A model generated the notes under the pieces. It worked only from the letters and a program-made list of their open reading frames with translations, was not told where the DNA came from and did not search any database. From JANNYA01 sp031422315 (GTDB taxonomy: Bacteria; Pseudomonadota; Gammaproteobacteria; Xanthomonadales; SZUA-5): a stretch of 64,000 bases of DNA. The stretch spans positions 1-64,000 of the forward strand of contig JANOQN010000074.1 in assembly GCA_031422315.1 (NCBI GenBank), given 5' to 3'. How positions within the stretch are numbered: position 1 is the stretch's first letter; each line of letters begins with the position of its first letter. This document shows positions 61,679 through 64,000 of the stretch, piece after piece. Both the position numbers and the translations under genes were made by a program.

Positions 61679-64000
61679 TTAGTTCTCAAAACCGTTTTGA
61701 AACGCTTCGTTTGCACGAACTCGCAAGGTAATTTCACCACCGCTCAGGCTTTCCGATACCGGCACGAATTCGCCGAGCCCTGGGTTACAAAGGCCTGAAG
61801 CGGCGCTGCCCGCAGGACATTGAATATTTGGATAGACCATATTTAAATACCGATTCGGAAAGTCCGTACTAATGAAACCAGGCGAGCTCGTGGCGAACTC
61901 AAACCTGCCCTGCGGATCGCTGCGAACGCTGGCGCTGATGACCAGCGTGTCGTTTGGTAGCCTCGTCCATAAATCAATGATCGCATTGCCAATCGGCGCA
62001 TTGTTTTGATCGTCAAGCAAGGTGCCCCGAATGGCTTTGCGCAGGCGTGGAGTGAAATCCACATTCTCCACTTGTTGCCCTGCCGCTAAAGTAATCGCAG
62101 TGGCCAGAGCAAAGTTACAGCCTTCAAACGCATTGATACCAAGTGCACAGTTTTGGTTCTGAAAAAGTTGATCAAACGACACTCCGTCACTGATGCCAAG
62201 CTTATAAGTACCGGGGTATAAATCAAGCAATCGGTAGCGGCCAGATTCCTGAAATGCGAACTCTGAAAAAAGCGGCTGGCCTGCCACGTTGAACGTATAA
62301 ATTAATGAAGTGCCATTTTGGCCGCCGATACTGGAAGAGCGCTCCAAGATAAAATCGTTTGCGGCGATGACGTCCGGCGAGTTAAGCCCAATGCTGAGCG
62401 TTTGCATACCAGGGCAATTGCGAGGCGATTGATAGTACCGACCTCGCGCATCACTACAAGCAACTCCTGGAAAGGCTTGATCGTAGTGTTCTAAACCACC
62501 CGCAAAAAGCTTGTAAGTTCCGGGTTGAAGGTCGATAAAACGCAATTCGCCGGTGCCCGATTGATATTCAGTTGCGTAGCTTTGAAAGTTGTTATTGACG
62601 CCGAAGGCCGAACCGAGCCCAGCGACCGGCAATTGCGTAATGCGATCCTTCAGGCGAATTCGAACCTCTGGCAGCGCGCGAAATACCACGGGCACTTCGA
62701 TAATATCTGAGCCAATCACGATCGGTGGCGTGCTCATCAGCGCTTCAAAACAAGGATCTATACAGTCAATGTTGGGCAAAACCCGCATGAATGAATTGCG
62801 AGTTTGCACGCGAAATAAATAGCTTCCAGGCAGCAACGGGATAAACGTTTGCGGTCCGAATAGTTGCTTGAAGAACACGAACGTGCCGTTGGGTCTAAAA
62901 ATCGAAACACTGGCACTATCGTTCCAAGTGAAATTAGGCGTTAACAAATTAACGCCACCGGCCCGTTGCAGATCAAAGTTAACGATAGCCGTTGAGCCCA
63001 ACTGCAAAAACACCGGCTGCGCTTGTGCGAGCGGGCAATCGCTAATGCTGGGGCCTTGGCAAGGCAAATTTGGGTGGATACTGGGCAGTAAGCCAACCCC
63101 ATTGGCGTAAACCAGCACCGGCTCTGGAAAAAGCCCTTGAATTTGGTATCGCCCCACCGCATCGGTTGCGCCCGAAAAAAGCGTTACGCCCTGAGCCGTC
63201 ACACCCGAAACCGAAACAGGCTGCGAAGCGGCGCCAGCAGGAACACTGACAACTCCCCGCAGCTTCGCACCCTCAGGCAGCGGCAGCGGTGCCAACGTGA
63301 TTGCGCTATTTGCTGGCGTTAAAATTAACTGTGCATTCGTCAATGAGCAACTCGACAACGCGCGCTCGGGCCTACATACGCCACTTGGGTAGACGGCGTT
63401 AATCCAAGTCGAAGGCGTTAGTTTTTCTGTGCGCAGGTAAACCCGCGCAATGGCTTCCGGCACCGCGATTTCATAGGTGCCGGTACTTTCATTACTAAAA
63501 TCGCTGCCTAAATAACGCTGCTGCTCGTCAAAAAAAGTCGCTGCGGCGCGTACCGCGCTACCGTCCTCACGCTGCAAGCGCCCGCTTAACGTCGCGCCTT
63601 GTAGAAAACGTAAACGTACTGGCAAAACCTGAGCGCTTAAGCTTTGAACGCGAACCAAATAAGTCTGATGGACATTGCGCCGGGGCAGCGCTAGCCTTGC
63701 CTGCAGGCCAAAGCTATCATCAGCTGATTTGACTGACTCAACTTCAGCGCAATCGCTAAGAACCTCAATCAGCGTGTCCGCATGCGAACCGATGCTGTCA
63801 ACAATTTGCAGCGTATTTTCAGGCACCGCCACGCGCAGCCAAAGTGTGCGCTGCGGTTCAAAATAAACCGTGAGCGCCTGCTTATGGTTAAAAAGCAGCG
63901 GATTTGTGCAACGGCTACCCGCGCTGGCTTGATCCTGCGGCAACGATGCGAGCGCTTCGCTAGCATCAATAAATTGCATATCTGATCGAAATCCATTCGC
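61679..64000 (-). CDS. large exported protein with carboxypeptidase-regulatory-like repeats and NGFEN tail (5' end outside window)
   Basis: At least 773 codons are present. The frame is open to the right edge and no signal peptide is visible, so the start lies beyond 64000; the ATG at 63979 is probably internal. Several carboxypeptidase-regulatory/CNA-B-like beta domains repeat (GATLSGRLQREDGSAV, GAKLRGVVSVPAGAA, RGTLLDDQNNAPIGNAIIDL), each followed by Cys-containing MVYPNIQC or VYPSGVC segments. The protein ends AFQNGFEN, matching the cupredoxin tail. It is probably a surface or secreted adhesive or structural protein, cotranscribed with the propeller gene 3 bp downstream. Confidence 0.85.
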   Translation of the reverse strand, partial: ANGFRSDMQFIDASEALASLPQDQASAGSRCTNPLLFNHKQALTVYFEPQRTLWLRVAVPENTLQIVDSIGSHADTLIEVLSDCAEVESVKSADDSFGLQARLALPRRNVHQTYLVRVQSLSAQVLPVRLRFLQGATLSGRLQREDGSAVRAAATFFDEQQRYLGSDFSNESTGTYEIAVPEAIARVYLRTEKLTPSTWINAVYPSGVCRPERALSSCSLTNAQLILTPANSAITLAPLPLPEGAKLRGVVSVPAGAASQPVSVSGVTAQGVTLFSGATDAVGRYQIQGLFPEPVLVYANGVGLLPSIHPNLPCQGPSISDCPLAQAQPVFLQLGSTAIVNFDLQRAGGVNLLTPNFTWNDSASVSIFRPNGTFVFFKQLFGPQTFIPLLPGSYLFRVQTRNSFMRVLPNIDCIDPCFEALMSTPPIVIGSDIIEVPVVFRALPEVRIRLKDRITQLPVAGLGSAFGVNNNFQSYATEYQSGTGELRFIDLQPGTYKLFAGGLEHYDQAFPGVACSDARGRYYQSPRNCPGMQTLSIGLNSPDVIAANDFILERSSSIGGQNGTSLIYTFNVAGQPLFSEFAFQESGRYRLLDLYPGTYKLGISDGVSFDQLFQNQNCALGINAFEGCNFALATAITLAAGQQVENVDFTPRLRKAIRGTLLDDQNNAPIGNAIIDLWTRLPNDTLVISASVRSDPQGRFEFATSSPGFISTDFPNRYLNMVYPNIQCPAGSAASGLCNPGLGEFVPVSESLSGGEITLRVRANEAFQNGFEN

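Overview
The window looks like a chromosomal segment of a gammaproteobacterium, probably near the Xanthomonadales/Lysobacterales. This is an inference from gene content and has not been tested by phylogeny. The evidence is: tpiA-secG followed by tRNA-Leu(GAG), an EpmA-type lysyl ligase, clpS-clpA, a pspF/pspABC locus with a sigma-54-like promoter, a GspN-type protein, a DUF5916 outer-membrane protein, and several secreted proteins carrying a Phe-x-Asn-Gly-Phe-Glu motif. GC content is moderate by eye. No phage, IS element, rRNA or CRISPR array was seen.

Layout. 0-12 kb is core: guaA, a family 97 glycosidase, pspCBA divergent from pspF, a small lipoprotein, a TerC-like membrane protein, dnaG and epmA. 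12-23.5 kb is mostly envelope and secreted functions: a LysR regulator divergent from a DJ-1/PfpI protein, a 1114-residue beta-propeller protein divergent from a small cupredoxin, secreted proteins of unknown role, and a DUF5916 barrel. The 5' end of the DUF5916 gene has been tandemly duplicated together with GGGAGAGGG inverted repeats. 23.5-26.8 kb is a four-gene minus-strand operon of ECF sigma factor, anti-sigma factor and two HEAT-repeat proteins. 27.0-28.9 kb is an accessory strip: a UPF0149-like gene and a truncated gene separated by attC-like structured repeats, then five helically spaced ACCGGATT boxes in front of tpiA.

29-38 kb returns to core genes (tpiA, secG, tRNA-Leu, a CFA-synthase-like methyltransferase, clpS, clpA). 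It also holds a possible toxin pair with an AbiEii-type nucleotidyltransferase, and a minus-strand group of a Tat-exported nitrilase homologue lacking the catalytic Cys, a Mur-ligase-like protein without an ATP-grasp domain, and ElaA. 39-44.2 kb is a two-gene operon of a transglutaminase-like DUF3857 protein and a 1061-residue exported protein.

The most system-like region is 44.4-53.6 kb. Five closely spaced minus-strand genes encode a short coiled-coil protein resembling a mini-PspA, a YqiJ/NfeD-like OB-fold membrane protein with a His/Asp-rich loop, a YqiK-type flotillin, a 1710-residue AAA+ ATPase of the 'DNA repair ATPase' type, and GspN. I infer a membrane-domain or envelope-stress machine. 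A three-gene block follows (53.9-58.3 kb: exported Ig-like protein, AT-rich membrane protein, zinc-phospholipase-C-like protein). It is bracketed by a 41-bp direct repeat whose second copy lies in the thiG upstream region, which suggests insertion there. thiG and two large secreted proteins complete the window; the last one runs off the right edge.
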